A program made the position numbers and the translations under genes. Shown one piece after another: positions 1 to 8,716 of a stretch of DNA of 64,000 nt. A model generated the notes under the pieces. The model saw nothing but the letters and a program-made list of their open reading frames with translations, was not told the DNA's origin and did no database searches. This DNA comes from CAIWHR01 sp963779805 (GTDB taxonomy: Bacteria; Pseudomonadota; Gammaproteobacteria; Burkholderiales; Casimicrobiaceae). Each line of letters starts with the position of its first letter. Position 1 is the stretch's first letter. Where the stretch lies: positions 62,001 to 126,000 of the forward strand of contig CAVZZN010000010.1 in NCBI GenBank assembly GCA_963779805.1. Direction: 5' to 3'.

Positions 1-45
1 CTGCTCTTCGTCTTCCACGACGAGAATTTGCGCACGGGGCTCCAT
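1..45 (-). CDS. kdpE: KdpE response regulator, N-terminal fragment
   Basis: Only the first 15 codons are inside the window. They read MEPRAQILVVEDEEQ, the hydrophobic strand plus acidic pocket that opens a response-regulator receiver domain. The start lies 3 nt after the kdpD stop, so the two are co-transcribed. KdpE is the OmpR-family partner of KdpD and activates kdp transcription under potassium limitation. The identity rests on this start and on operon position; the DNA-binding domain is off the left edge. Confidence 0.85.
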   Translation of the reverse strand, partial: MEPRAQILVVEDEEQ

Positions 46-48
46 GAT

Positions 49-2763
49 TCAGGGCGCGAGACTCGCGTCGCGCTCGGACTCGGGGTCCAGGGCCGGAGGC
101 GTCGCGTACGGCAGCGTGAAAACGAATCGCGCCCCGCCACCGGGGCGGTTCTCGCCGCGGATCTCGCCGCTGTGCGCGTTCACGATCGCCCTGCAGATGG
201 CCAGTCCGAGACCGACCCCGGGGATGGCCGACTCGGATTCACCGCGCGTGAACTTGTCGAAGATCGCGCTCTCGCGGCCGGCCGGAAGCCCGGGGCCCCG
301 ATCCTCCACCGCGAACTCGAACATCTCGCCGGAGCGGTCCGCCGCGACGCGGATCTCCGTGCCTGCGGGCGTGTACTTGACCGCATTCTCGATCAGATTC
401 ACGAGCACGCGCTCGATCAGCGAGCCGTCGCACTGCACGAGCGGCAGGTCGGCAGGAATGGACACGGCCACGGGGCGGCCGGCAAGCGCCGGCTCCAGCG
501 CGCCGAGGGCGCTGCCGACCAGCTCCTCGACCGACTGCCAATCCTTTCGCAGGCGCACCTGCCCCGCCTCGAGCCGCGCCATGTCGAGCAGCTTGTCCAC
601 GAGCTGGGCCGTGCGCCTGGCCTGGTCCCGTACGGCGACCGCGTCGATTTCCACGTCGCTGCCGCGCGCCTTTGAGGTGAGCGCGTCCGAGAGGCCGACC
701 AGCACCGTCAACGGCGTGCGGATGTCATGCGAGATCGCGGCGAGCACCGAATTACGCAATCGTTCGGATTCCATGTCCACGAGGGTGCGCTGGGCGACCG
801 TGACGAAATGCACGCGCTCGAGCCCGATCGCGATCAGCGCAGCGCAGGTCTCGAGCAGGCGCCGCTGCTCGGGCACCATCACGCTCGCGGTGTCGGTCGG
901 CTCGACCACCAGCACGCCGCGGGTGCGCACCGGCGCTTTCAACGGCAGGTAGAGCTTGCCTCCCGCCGGCAGCGTGTCGGTTCCGACGCCGGCGGGCTCC
1001 GCGTGATCGAGACACCATCGCGCAACGGCCGTGTCGATCTCCGGCCGGAGCTGGTCCGGGACGACAGGCCGCAGCGTCTCGTCCTCGTCGAGGATCTGGA
1101 CCACACATTTCCCGGGCACCGTGCCGGCGACGAACCGCTCGCCGATCTCCGCCACCTGTTCCGATGCGAGCGCGGCCGAGAGCTCCCGCGCCATCTCGAA
1201 GAGCCGCTGCGCGCGTTCGGCCGTGTCCGACGCGAACCGCGCCTGGTGCCGCATGCCGGCGGTCAGCTGCCCCACGACGAGGCCTACGACCAGCATCACC
1301 GCGAACGTGAACACATATTGCACGTCGGACACCGCGAACGTGAATTGGGGCGGCACGAAGAAGAAATCGAATGCCAGCACGTTCACGATCGCTGCGAGGA
1401 TGGCAGGGCCGCGCCCGCGCCAGAGTGCCGCCGCCACCACCGCCAGCAGGAACAGCATCACGATGTTCGAGAGCTCGAATGCGTGCTGCAGCGGGAATGC
1501 GAAAAGGGTGGTGGCTGCCGAAATCGCGAGCGCGACGGCGTAACGGCCCCACAGCGCGGCGTCGACCGGCCCTTGCGGAGCCGATGTGCGCACCGCGTCG
1601 ACCTCGGGCTCGCGGCCGATCAGGATGATATCGAGGTCTGGCGCGAGTGCGCCGACACGCAGTGCGGGCGACTTGCGCCATCGCGCAAGCAGGTTGCGCG
1701 GACGGGCGTTGCGGCCGAGGATCGCCTTGCCGAGGTTGTGCGCGCGGGCGTAGTTGGCGAGCGCTGCCGCGGCGTCCGGCGCGGTCACCATCGCCGGTGT
1801 AGCGCCGAGCTCTTCCGCGAGCCGCAGCGTGGCGAGGATCGCGCGCCGTCGTGGTTCCGGCAAGCGTGCGAGTGCCGGCGTCTCGACGTACACGGCGTGC
1901 CAGCGCACGTCGAGCGCAGCCGCGAGGCGCGCGGCCGAGCGCACCAGCACTTCGTCGCCTCCTCGCGGGCCGATCCCCACGAGCAGCGCGTCCTGCGCTT
2001 TCCACACCGGCGCGCGCGCGACGTGCTCGATGCGGTAGCTTCGCATCTGCGTATCGACCCGGTCCGCCGTCCGCCGCAAGGCGAGCTCGCGCAGCGCAAG
2101 CAGGTTGCCCTTGCGGAAGAAATGCTGGATCGCGCGCTCGGCCTGCTCGGAGAAGTAGACCTTGCCTTCCTTCAGCCGCTGCAGCAGGTCGTCGGGCGTG
2201 AGGTCCACCAGCACGACTTCGTCCGCCTGGTCGAAGACGCGGTCCGGCAGCGTCTCGTGCACCTTGATGCCCGTGATGCCGCCGACGATGTCGTTGAGGC
2301 TTTCGAGGTGCTGCACGTTGACGGTCGTGTGCACGTCGATGCCTGCCGCGAGGAGCTCCTGCACGTCCTGGTAGCGCTTGGGATGGCGCGAGCCGGGCGC
2401 GTTGGTGTGCGCGAGCTCGTCGACGAGCAGCACGGCAGGCTTGCGCGCGAGTGCCGCGTCGAGGTCGAACTCCTCGACCATGCGGCCGCGGTACTCGACC
2501 GCGCGCCGCGGCAGGACTTCGAGATCCGCAAGAAGCCGCCCGGTGTCGGCGCGCCCGTGGGTCTCGACGATGCCGACGACGACGTCGCGCCCCTGCTCGC
2601 GCTGGCGCTGCGCGTCGGACAGCATCGCGTACGTCTTCCCGACGCCGGGCGAGGCGCCGAAGAACACCTTGAGACGACCGCGCTCCGCGCGCGCACGCTC
2701 CTCGTCGATGCGCGCGAGGAGCGCGTCCGGGTCGGGTCTTTGCTCGCGCTGAGCGTCGCTCAT
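49..2763 (-). CDS. kdpD: KdpD osmosensitive K+ channel sensor histidine kinase
   Basis: 904 aa, full length for KdpD. A cytoplasmic KdpD domain with Walker-type GASPGVGKT near residues 36-44 comes first, then a Usp-like domain (about 250-370), a hydrophobic DUF4118 segment with four membrane helices (about 400-500), a GAF-like region, a HisKA domain with the H-box SHDIRTPLT near residue 680, and a HATPase with NLIENAVKYTP, DRGPGLP and GLGLAICR. It senses low K+ or turgor at the inner membrane and phosphorylates KdpE. Its ATG overlaps the kdpC stop (ATGA) and kdpE follows after 3 nt. Confidence 0.97.
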   Translation of the reverse strand: MSDAQREQRPDPDALLARIDEERARAERGRLKVFFGASPGVGKTYAMLSDAQRQREQGRDVVVGIVETHGRADTGRLLADLEVLPRRAVEYRGRMVEEFDLDAALARKPAVLLVDELAHTNAPGSRHPKRYQDVQELLAAGIDVHTTVNVQHLESLNDIVGGITGIKVHETLPDRVFDQADEVVLVDLTPDDLLQRLKEGKVYFSEQAERAIQHFFRKGNLLALRELALRRTADRVDTQMRSYRIEHVARAPVWKAQDALLVGIGPRGGDEVLVRSAARLAAALDVRWHAVYVETPALARLPEPRRRAILATLRLAEELGATPAMVTAPDAAAALANYARAHNLGKAILGRNARPRNLLARWRKSPALRVGALAPDLDIILIGREPEVDAVRTSAPQGPVDAALWGRYAVALAISAATTLFAFPLQHAFELSNIVMLFLLAVVAAALWRGRGPAILAAIVNVLAFDFFFVPPQFTFAVSDVQYVFTFAVMLVVGLVVGQLTAGMRHQARFASDTAERAQRLFEMARELSAALASEQVAEIGERFVAGTVPGKCVVQILDEDETLRPVVPDQLRPEIDTAVARWCLDHAEPAGVGTDTLPAGGKLYLPLKAPVRTRGVLVVEPTDTASVMVPEQRRLLETCAALIAIGLERVHFVTVAQRTLVDMESERLRNSVLAAISHDIRTPLTVLVGLSDALTSKARGSDVEIDAVAVRDQARRTAQLVDKLLDMARLEAGQVRLRKDWQSVEELVGSALGALEPALAGRPVAVSIPADLPLVQCDGSLIERVLVNLIENAVKYTPAGTEIRVAADRSGEMFEFAVEDRGPGLPAGRESAIFDKFTRGESESAIPGVGLGLAICRAIVNAHSGEIRGENRPGGGARFVFTLPYATPPALDPESERDASLAP

Positions 2764-3308
2764 CCGCGCAGTCTATCCAATGCGAGGTTGAGCTGCAGCA
2801 CGTTGACCACGGGCTCGCCGAGGAAGCCGAGCTCGCGGCCTTGCGTGTGCTCGGACACAAGCGCGCGCACGCGATCGGGTGCGAGCCCGCGCGCCTTCGC
2901 GACCCGCGCCACCTGGTACTCGGCAGCGGCCGGGCTGATGTGCGGATCGAGCCCGCTCGCCGACGCGGTGACGAGGTCGACCGGGACCGGCGCCTCGTTG
3001 TCGGGGTCCGCGACGCGCAGTGCCTTGATGCGTGCGGCGACCGCGTCGGTCAGCGCCGGATTGGTCGGGCCCTGGTTGGAGCCGGACGACGCGCTCGCGT
3101 TGTAGGGATACGGCGACGTCGCCGACGGCCGCGACCAGAAGTGCTTCGGGTCGCCGAACGGCTGGCCGATCAGCTCGGAGCCGATCGCCTTGCCAGTGGC
3201 CTCGATCAGGCTGCCGTTCGCCTTGCCGGGCATCAGCGCTTGGGCGATGCCGGTCACCAGTGCCGGGTACGCAAGTCCGGTGAGAAGGCTGAGCAGCACG
3301 AGCAGCAC
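2760..3308 (-). CDS. kdpC: KdpC subunit of K+-transporting ATPase; start region frame-broken
   Basis: KdpC is the single-span subunit that stabilises the KdpFABC complex. The frame shows the N-terminal membrane helix followed by the conserved HFWSRPSAT and NQGPTNPAL stretches. The open frame has only a GTG (3308) as start, yet it continues upstream as HLRPAFVLLVLL, which matches the normal KdpC N-terminus. The only nearby ATG (3332-3334) is out of frame by one base. I infer that the real start is 3334 and that one base is missing at about 3325-3332. The gene lies between kdpB (stop 3354) and kdpD (ATGA overlap). Confidence 0.9.
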   Translation of the reverse strand: MLLVLLSLLTGLAYPALVTGIAQALMPGKANGSLIEATGKAIGSELIGQPFGDPKHFWSRPSATSPYPYNASASSGSNQGPTNPALTDAVAARIKALRVADPDNEAPVPVDLVTASASGLDPHISPAAAEYQVARVAKARGLAPDRVRALVSEHTQGRELGFLGEPVVNVLQLNLALDRLRG

Positions 3309-3353
3309 GAAGGCGGGGCGCAGGTGCGAGTCATGAGTTTCTCCGCGATGGTT

Positions 3354-5444
3354 TCAGGCGAGGTGCAGGACTTCGAGGATCACGTCTATGATCTTGATCC
3401 CGATGAAGGGCGCGATGATGCCGCCCACGCCGTAGATCAGCATGTTGTCGCGCAGGAGCTTCGCGGCGCCGACCGCGCGATACCTCACGCCGCGCAGGGC
3501 AAGCGGGATGAGCGCGATGATGATCAAAGCATTGAAGATCACCGCGGACAGGATGGCGCTCGCCGGGGTCGCCAGGTGCATGACGTTGAGCACGTTCAAC
3601 TGCGGATAGGTGGTCGCGAACGCCGCGGGGATGATGGCGAAGTACTTCGCAACGTCGTTGGCGATGGAGAACGTGGTCAGCGACCCGCGCGTGATCAGGA
3701 GCTGCTTGCCGGTCTCCACGACCTCGATCAGCTTCGTGGGATTGGAATCGAGGTCGACCATGTTCCCCGCTTCCTTCGCGGCCTGCGTGCCCGTGTTCAT
3801 CGCGACCGCAACGTCGGCTTGCGCAAGCGCCGGCGCGTCGTTGGTGCCGTCACCGGTCATCGCGACGAGCCGCCCTTCGGCCTGCGTGTCGCGGATCAGC
3901 TTGAGCTTGGCTTCCGGCGTGGCCTCGGCGAGGAAGTCGTCGACGCCCGCTTCGGCGGCGATGGCGGCGGCCGTCACGCGGTTGTCGCCGGTGATCATCA
4001 CCGTCTTGATCCCCATCCGGCGAAGCTGCGCAAAGCGCTCCTTGATGCCGCCCTTGACGATGTCCTTCAACTCGATCACGCCGAGCACCCGCGCACCCTC
4101 GGCCACCACGAGAGGCGTGCTGCCGCGGCGGGCGACGGCATCGACGGCGGCCGCCACTTCGGCGGGATACGCGCCGCCCTTCTGCTCGACGAACGCGCGC
4201 ATCGCGTCGGCGGCGCCTTTGCGAACCTGACGGCCGTTCAAGTCGACACCGCTCATCCGCGTGTGGGCGGAGAAGGGGACGAACGTGGCGCCGAGCGCGT
4301 GGATGTCGCGCTCGCGCAGGCCGAACTTCTCCTTCGCGAACACCACGATGCTGCGGCCCTCCGGCGTCCCGTCGGGAAGCGAGGAGAGCTGCGCCGCGTC
4401 GGCGAGATCGCGCTCGGAGACCCCCGGCGCCGCGATGAAGGCGGCGGCCTGCCGGTTGCCCAGCGTGATCGTGCCGGTCTTGTCGAGCAGCAGTACATCC
4501 ACGTCGCCGGCGGCTTCCACGGCACGACCCGACATGGCGATCACGTTCGCGCGCAGCATGCGGCCGATGCCCGCGAGGCCGATTGCGGAGAGCAGCCCGC
4601 CGATGGTCGTCGGGATGAGGCACACGAGCAAGGCGACGAGCACCGTGATCGTGACCGGATTGCCGGACTTCGCCACCTCGACGGCATACAGCGAGAACGG
4701 CAGCAGGGTCACGGTGGTCAGCAGGAACACGATGGTCAGCTTCACCAGCAGGATCGAGAGCGCGATCTCGTTGGGCGTCTTCTGCCGCCGCGCGCCTTCG
4801 ACCATCGCGATCATGCGGTCGAGGAACGCCTCGCCCGGATCCATGGTCACGCGCACGACGAGCCAGTCGGAGAGCACGCGCGTGCCGCCCGTCACGGAGC
4901 AGAAATCGCCGCCCGATTCGCGGATCACGGGCGCCGATTCGCCGGTGATCGCCGATTCGTCGACCGAGGCCACGCCCTCGATCACCTCGCCGTCGGCGGG
5001 GATGTAGTCGCCTGCCTCGACGACGAACACGTCGTTCTTGCGCAGCACCGTGGACTTCACCAGCGAGAAGGCGCCGCGCGATGCGGGGTTCGCGAGCTGC
5101 TTTGCCATCACGTCGCGCTTCGCCGAGCGCAGCGCGGCCGCCTGCGCCTTGCTGCGGCCCTCGGCGATCGCCTCAGCGAAGTTGGCGAAAAGCACGGTGA
5201 ACCACAGCCACAGCGTGACCGCGAGAATGAATCCGGAGGGCGCTTCGCCGTTTCCGGCCAGCGCCTGGACCCAGAGGATCGTGGTCAGGATGCTGCCGAT
5301 CCAGACCACGAACATGACCGGGTTGCGCCATTGATGCTGCGGCAGCAGCTTGACCAGCGAATCCCTCAGCGCCTGCCGGAAGATGTCCGGCGTGACCAGC
5401 ACGCGATGCAGGGAAGCTCCAGCCGGATGGAGGACTTGAGTCAT
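3354..5444 (-). CDS. kdpB: KdpB, catalytic P-type ATPase subunit of the K+ pump
   Basis: 696 aa, close to the usual 680-690. P-type ATPase hallmarks are present in order: actuator motif TGES, phosphorylation motif DKTGTIT, nucleotide-binding region, and hinge motif GDGTNDAPAL, with hydrophobic helices at both ends. It hydrolyses ATP to drive K+ through KdpA. It sits between kdpA (31 nt upstream) and kdpC on the same strand. No defects are seen. Confidence 0.98.
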   Translation of the reverse strand: MTQVLHPAGASLHRVLVTPDIFRQALRDSLVKLLPQHQWRNPVMFVVWIGSILTTILWVQALAGNGEAPSGFILAVTLWLWFTVLFANFAEAIAEGRSKAQAAALRSAKRDVMAKQLANPASRGAFSLVKSTVLRKNDVFVVEAGDYIPADGEVIEGVASVDESAITGESAPVIRESGGDFCSVTGGTRVLSDWLVVRVTMDPGEAFLDRMIAMVEGARRQKTPNEIALSILLVKLTIVFLLTTVTLLPFSLYAVEVAKSGNPVTITVLVALLVCLIPTTIGGLLSAIGLAGIGRMLRANVIAMSGRAVEAAGDVDVLLLDKTGTITLGNRQAAAFIAAPGVSERDLADAAQLSSLPDGTPEGRSIVVFAKEKFGLRERDIHALGATFVPFSAHTRMSGVDLNGRQVRKGAADAMRAFVEQKGGAYPAEVAAAVDAVARRGSTPLVVAEGARVLGVIELKDIVKGGIKERFAQLRRMGIKTVMITGDNRVTAAAIAAEAGVDDFLAEATPEAKLKLIRDTQAEGRLVAMTGDGTNDAPALAQADVAVAMNTGTQAAKEAGNMVDLDSNPTKLIEVVETGKQLLITRGSLTTFSIANDVAKYFAIIPAAFATTYPQLNVLNVMHLATPASAILSAVIFNALIIIALIPLALRGVRYRAVGAAKLLRDNMLIYGVGGIIAPFIGIKIIDVILEVLHLA

Positions 5445-5475
5445 TGCAGGATCTCCGGATGATTGCGACTTGCGC

Positions 5476-7281
5476 TCATCGCGCGCCCACCATAACGAGG
5501 TGCTCGACCACGGGGCCGAGGGCGAGAGCGGGGAAGAAACTCAAGGCCCCGACGATGATCACCGTGCCGATCAGCACGCCGACGAAGAGCGGCGTGTGCG
5601 TCGGCAGGGTTCCGGCGCCGGCCGGGATCTTCTTCTTGGCCGCGAGCGCGCCGGCGATCGCGAGCACCGGCACGATGATCCAGTACCGCGCGAAGAACAT
5701 CACCAGCCCGAGTGCGGTGTTGTAGAACGGCGTGTTCGCCGACAGCCCTGCGAAGGCGCTGCCGTTGTTGCCGCTCGCCGACGAGAAGCCGTAGAGGATC
5801 TCCGAGAACCCGTGCATCGACGGGTTCGCGACGCCCGCCTTGCCGGCCTCGACCATCACCGCGATGCCGGTGCCGACGAGCGCCGTGAAGATGGGCACCA
5901 GCACTGCGATCGACGCCATCTTGATCTCGAACGACTCGATCTTCTTGCCGAGATACTCCGGCGTGCGCCCGATCATCAGTCCCGCGACGAACACAGCGAC
6001 GATGGCGAACATCAGAAGGCCGTAGAGGCCCGAGCCCACGCCGCCGAAGATCACCTCGCCGAGCTGCATCAGCCACATCGGCACGAGGCCGCCCAGCGGC
6101 GTGAACGAATCGTGCATCGAATTCACCGAGCCGTTCGAGGCGGCGGTGGTTGCGGTCGCCCACAAGGCCGAGTTGACGACGCCGAACCGCGCCTCCTTGC
6201 CTTCCATGTTGCCGCCGGGCTGGAGCGCGCTGGCAGTCGCATTCGCGCCCGCTTGCTGCAGCGCCGGATTGCCGGCCTGCTCGGAGCCGACGCACACCGC
6301 CAGCAGCACGACGAAGATCGCCGTCATGGTGGCGAGCAGGGCCCATCCCTGGCGGGTGTCGCCCACCATCCGCCCGAACGTGTAGCACAGGGCACCGGGA
6401 ATCACGAGGATCGCGAGCATCTCGAGGAAGTTCGACAGCGGCGTCGGATTCTCGAACGGGTGCGTCGAGTTCACGTTGAAGAAGCCGCCGCCATTCGTCC
6501 CGAGCTGCTTGATCGCGATCTGCGAGGCGGCGGGTCCGACGGCGATGACCTGCTCCTTCTGCGTGGCCTTTTCGGTGACCGGATTGCCTTTCTCGTCCTT
6601 CACGGGCTGTCCGGCCGCGTCGAGCTTCGGGGTGTCATACTCGACGGACTCGACCAGCGGCACCGTGTGGTAGGCCGAAAACGTCTGCACGACGCCCTGC
6701 GAGACGAGCGCCAGCGCGAGGATGAGCGCGAGCGGCAGCAGGATGTACAGCGTGCTGCGGGTCATGTCGACCCAGAAGTTGCCGACCGTCGCGGCCTTCT
6801 GGCGCGCGAAGCCCCGGACGAGCGCGATCACCACCGCCATGCCCGTTGCGGCCGACAGGAAGTTCTGCACAGTGAGCGCGAGCATCTGGGTGAGATAGCT
6901 CATCGTGCTCTCGCCGCCATAGCCCTGCCAGTTGGTGTTGGTCATGAAGCTGATCGCGGTGTTAAACGAGGAGTCGGGCGTGACCGCGCCCATCGCCTGC
7001 GGATTGAGCGGCAGCACCGCCTGCAGGCGCTGCAGCGCATAGACCGCGAGGCCGCCCAGTAGGTTGAAGACCAGCAGTGCGAATGCGTATCGCGTCCAGG
7101 GCATCTCCACCGCCGGATCGACGCCGCCCGCGCGATAGAGCAGACGCTCGATGGGTGCGCCGATGCGATTGGCGATGCTCTTGCCCTCGTACACGTTCGC
7201 CATGTAGGCGCCGAGCGGCTTCGCGAGCAAAAGCAGCACGGCGACATAGAACGCGAGCTGCAGATAGCCGTTGGCAGTCAT
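5476..7281 (-). CDS. kdpA: KdpA, K+-translocating channel-like subunit
   Basis: 601 aa, somewhat longer than E. coli KdpA (557). It is strongly hydrophobic, with the repeated pore segments of the superfamily of K+ transporters, for example the TNTNWQGYGGES, GTNGGGFFNVNSTHPFENP and SASGNNGSAFAGL stretches that form selectivity-filter loops. It binds and translocates K+ in KdpFABC. The ATG overlaps the kdpF stop by one base, indicating translational coupling. Confidence 0.98.
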   Translation of the reverse strand: MTANGYLQLAFYVAVLLLLAKPLGAYMANVYEGKSIANRIGAPIERLLYRAGGVDPAVEMPWTRYAFALLVFNLLGGLAVYALQRLQAVLPLNPQAMGAVTPDSSFNTAISFMTNTNWQGYGGESTMSYLTQMLALTVQNFLSAATGMAVVIALVRGFARQKAATVGNFWVDMTRSTLYILLPLALILALALVSQGVVQTFSAYHTVPLVESVEYDTPKLDAAGQPVKDEKGNPVTEKATQKEQVIAVGPAASQIAIKQLGTNGGGFFNVNSTHPFENPTPLSNFLEMLAILVIPGALCYTFGRMVGDTRQGWALLATMTAIFVVLLAVCVGSEQAGNPALQQAGANATASALQPGGNMEGKEARFGVVNSALWATATTAASNGSVNSMHDSFTPLGGLVPMWLMQLGEVIFGGVGSGLYGLLMFAIVAVFVAGLMIGRTPEYLGKKIESFEIKMASIAVLVPIFTALVGTGIAVMVEAGKAGVANPSMHGFSEILYGFSSASGNNGSAFAGLSANTPFYNTALGLVMFFARYWIIVPVLAIAGALAAKKKIPAGAGTLPTHTPLFVGVLIGTVIIVGALSFFPALALGPVVEHLVMVGAR

Positions 7282-7370
7282 CAGAACTTCTCCGGGAAGA
7301 TGAGCGCGACCACGAGATACACGAAGATCAGGGCCGCGAGCACGCCCGACAGCAGATAGATCCAGCTCAT
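7281..7370 (-). CDS. kdpF: KdpF small stabilising subunit
   Basis: 29 aa, essentially a single hydrophobic helix beginning MSWIYLLSGV and ending ALIFPEKF, the typical KdpF pattern. It stabilises the KdpABC complex in lipid. Its start overlaps the stop of the 30-aa ORF upstream and its stop overlaps the kdpA start, so it is embedded in a coupled chain. A much longer open frame runs upstream, but the ATG at 7370 gives the family length. Confidence 0.93.
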   Translation of the reverse strand: MSWIYLLSGVLAALIFVYLVVALIFPEKF

Positions 7371-7459
7371 TGCTTTCTCCTGAGCCGTTCGCAAGCGTTC
7401 ACGAGGATTGCCGTCGCTGCGCCGCAGACGGCGATGAGGACGACGAAGAGGGCATCCAT
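7367..7459 (-). CDS. 30-aa membrane peptide preceding kdpF
   Basis: Starts MDALFVVLIAV and ends CERLRRKQ: one hydrophobic helix followed by a basic tail. A good ribosome site (AAGGAG) lies 6 nt before the ATG, and the TGA overlaps the kdpF ATG (ATGA). Similar short peptides precede kdpF in some other proteobacterial kdp operons as far as I recall, but I know of no assigned role. Position and coupling suggest a small accessory of the pump or a translation-coupling leader. Confidence 0.65.
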   Translation of the reverse strand: MDALFVVLIAVCGAATAILVNACERLRRKQ

Positions 7460-7610
7460 AACGATCTCCTTCGGTGGGATATCGAACGACGATCAGCGTG
7501 CGCCGCGGCGGGGCGGGCTTCGATGACAATCGTCATCTGCTTGCAGCCGCCGCGGGTGCGCCGCCAGCGCACCGTCCGCCCTGCCGCAGATCGAATGCGG
7601 GCGTGGTCGA

Positions 7611-7733
7611 TCAGCGAACCGCGACCGATGGGCGCTCGAGGTCGATCGTGACGTTCGCGTCGAGCACGGCGAGTCCGGCGACGGCGGCGAAGACGGCGAG
7701 TCCGGCGATCAACTTCCGGCGACGAAGCTTCAT
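7611..7733 (-). CDS. 40-aa putative membrane or secreted peptide, first ORF of the kdp transcript
   Basis: MKLRRRKLIAGL start, then an alanine/valine-rich hydrophobic stretch and a polar tail ending ERPSVAVR. It resembles a signal-anchor: basic N-terminus plus one helix. AGGAG lies 7 nt upstream of the ATG. It sits between the predicted kdp promoter (about 7770) and the 30-aa ORF, so it would head the kdp mRNA. I do not recognise it. Coding potential is supported by the ribosome site and charge pattern only. Confidence 0.4.
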   Translation of the reverse strand: MKLRRRKLIAGLAVFAAVAGLAVLDANVTIDLERPSVAVR

Positions 7734-7767
7734 GTTGCTGCTCCTGCAATGATGACGTGACTTTTCG

Positions 7768-7834
7768 AATATAAGCGTTTGCGCGTCCCAATCGGGTCAA
7801 GATTCGGACGCCGGGCATAAACGCGGTGTAAACG
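7768..7834 (-). promoter_or_regulatory. Predicted kdp promoter with KdpE-like operator
   Basis: On the minus strand a TATATT -10 element lies at 7773-7768. A 20-nt site at 7834-7815 reads CGTTTACACCGCGTTTATGC, that is TTTACA-N5-TTTATG, two direct half-sites 11 bp apart. This is the geometry of OmpR-family operators and resembles the E. coli KdpE site as I remember it (TTTATA-N5-TTTACA). Relative to a start near 7761 the site spans about -54 to -73, close to the KdpE position at E. coli kdp. No good -35 is seen at the correct spacing, consistent with an activated promoter. Inference only. Confidence 0.5.
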
Positions 7835-7906
7835 CCGCTGGGGCCGCACGCGCGGCGAGCGCCGCATCGGCGCCGACGGTCGGCCCGATGCGTTGCGTTC
7901 ATTGCG

Positions 7907-8716
7907 CTACAGCGTCTTCTTGACGTAGAGGACCCCGCGATCCTTCGAGGTGTCGTACCCCGTGAGGTCCGTGTAGAAGGGCTTCTTGGCCGAGTTGCCG
8001 GTGTAGTAGGCGCCGACCTCGATGCCCTTCATGAATCCATCCGGGATGGCGTAGGAAGCGCCGAGCTTCCAGTCCTGGTACGAGACCTTCGCATCGCCGC
8101 CGGCGTCGTGCGCGAGATCGAGGATCCCGTAGTGGCCGATGAGCGTGATGCCGGTATCGGCGATGGGATAGTTCGCGTAGAGGTCCCAGTAGAACGTGCC
8201 GTCGGTCTTCTGGCCGGTGGGACGCGCACCGAAGTAGTCCTGCAGGCTGTAGCTGACCTTCGCGCCGACCCATTTCCAGTTGAGCGCACCGTAGACCTCC
8301 CACGTGTTGGCGTTCACGACACCGGGATTCCGGCTGCCGGGGTAGTAGTAATAGAGCGTGCCGACGTCGTAGCTCCAGTCCTGGCTGCCGGGGAAGCTGT
8401 TCTTGTAGCCGCCGTAGAAGTCCCACTCGAGGCTGCTGCGCGAGTACGCGCCGAAGTCCTCCAGCCAGCTGATGTTCGAGGCCCACGTTCCGAGGTAGAA
8501 GCCGCTCGCGTGCGCGTAGTCGAAGCCGCCCTGGACGGCGGGCTTGCCGGCGGTCTGGGCGATGCCGCGGAAGATGTATTCGCTGTTGAGCGACACGTTG
8601 CCGGTGAACGTGTGCTCCGGTGCGGCCGGAGCGGCGGTCTGTGCGAGGGCACCGCCCGACCAAAGGGCGAGCGCGATGCCAGCGCAACGGGCGAAGCGGA
8701 AACCTGGAGTTGTCAT
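7907..8716 (-). CDS. TorF-family putative porin
   Basis: 269 aa. A signal peptide ending at ALAQ is followed by alternating aromatic beta-strand segments such as NSEYIFRGIAQTAGKPAVQGG and NISWLEDFG, typical of the TorF/TIGR02001 outer-membrane proteins, and a C-terminal strand ending VKKTL. Expected in the outer membrane; substrate unknown. The ATG overlaps the stop of the preceding membrane-protein gene (ATGA), so it is the last gene of a small minus-strand operon lying behind kdp. Confidence 0.85.
   Translation of the reverse strand: MTTPGFRFARCAGIALALWSGGALAQTAAPAAPEHTFTGNVSLNSEYIFRGIAQTAGKPAVQGGFDYAHASGFYLGTWASNISWLEDFGAYSRSSLEWDFYGGYKNSFPGSQDWSYDVGTLYYYYPGSRNPGVVNANTWEVYGALNWKWVGAKVSYSLQDYFGARPTGQKTDGTFYWDLYANYPIADTGITLIGHYGILDLAHDAGGDAKVSYQDWKLGASYAIPDGFMKGIEVGAYYTGNSAKKPFYTDLTGYDTSKDRGVLYVKKTL

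Noticed and set aside
727..3105. Very long plus-strand open frame opposite kdpD/kdpC (and similar frames opposite kdpB, kdpA, narK and the Ig protein)
   Set aside because: Arginine/histidine-rich translations with no domain, fully antisense to clear genes; typical shadows in GC-rich DNA.
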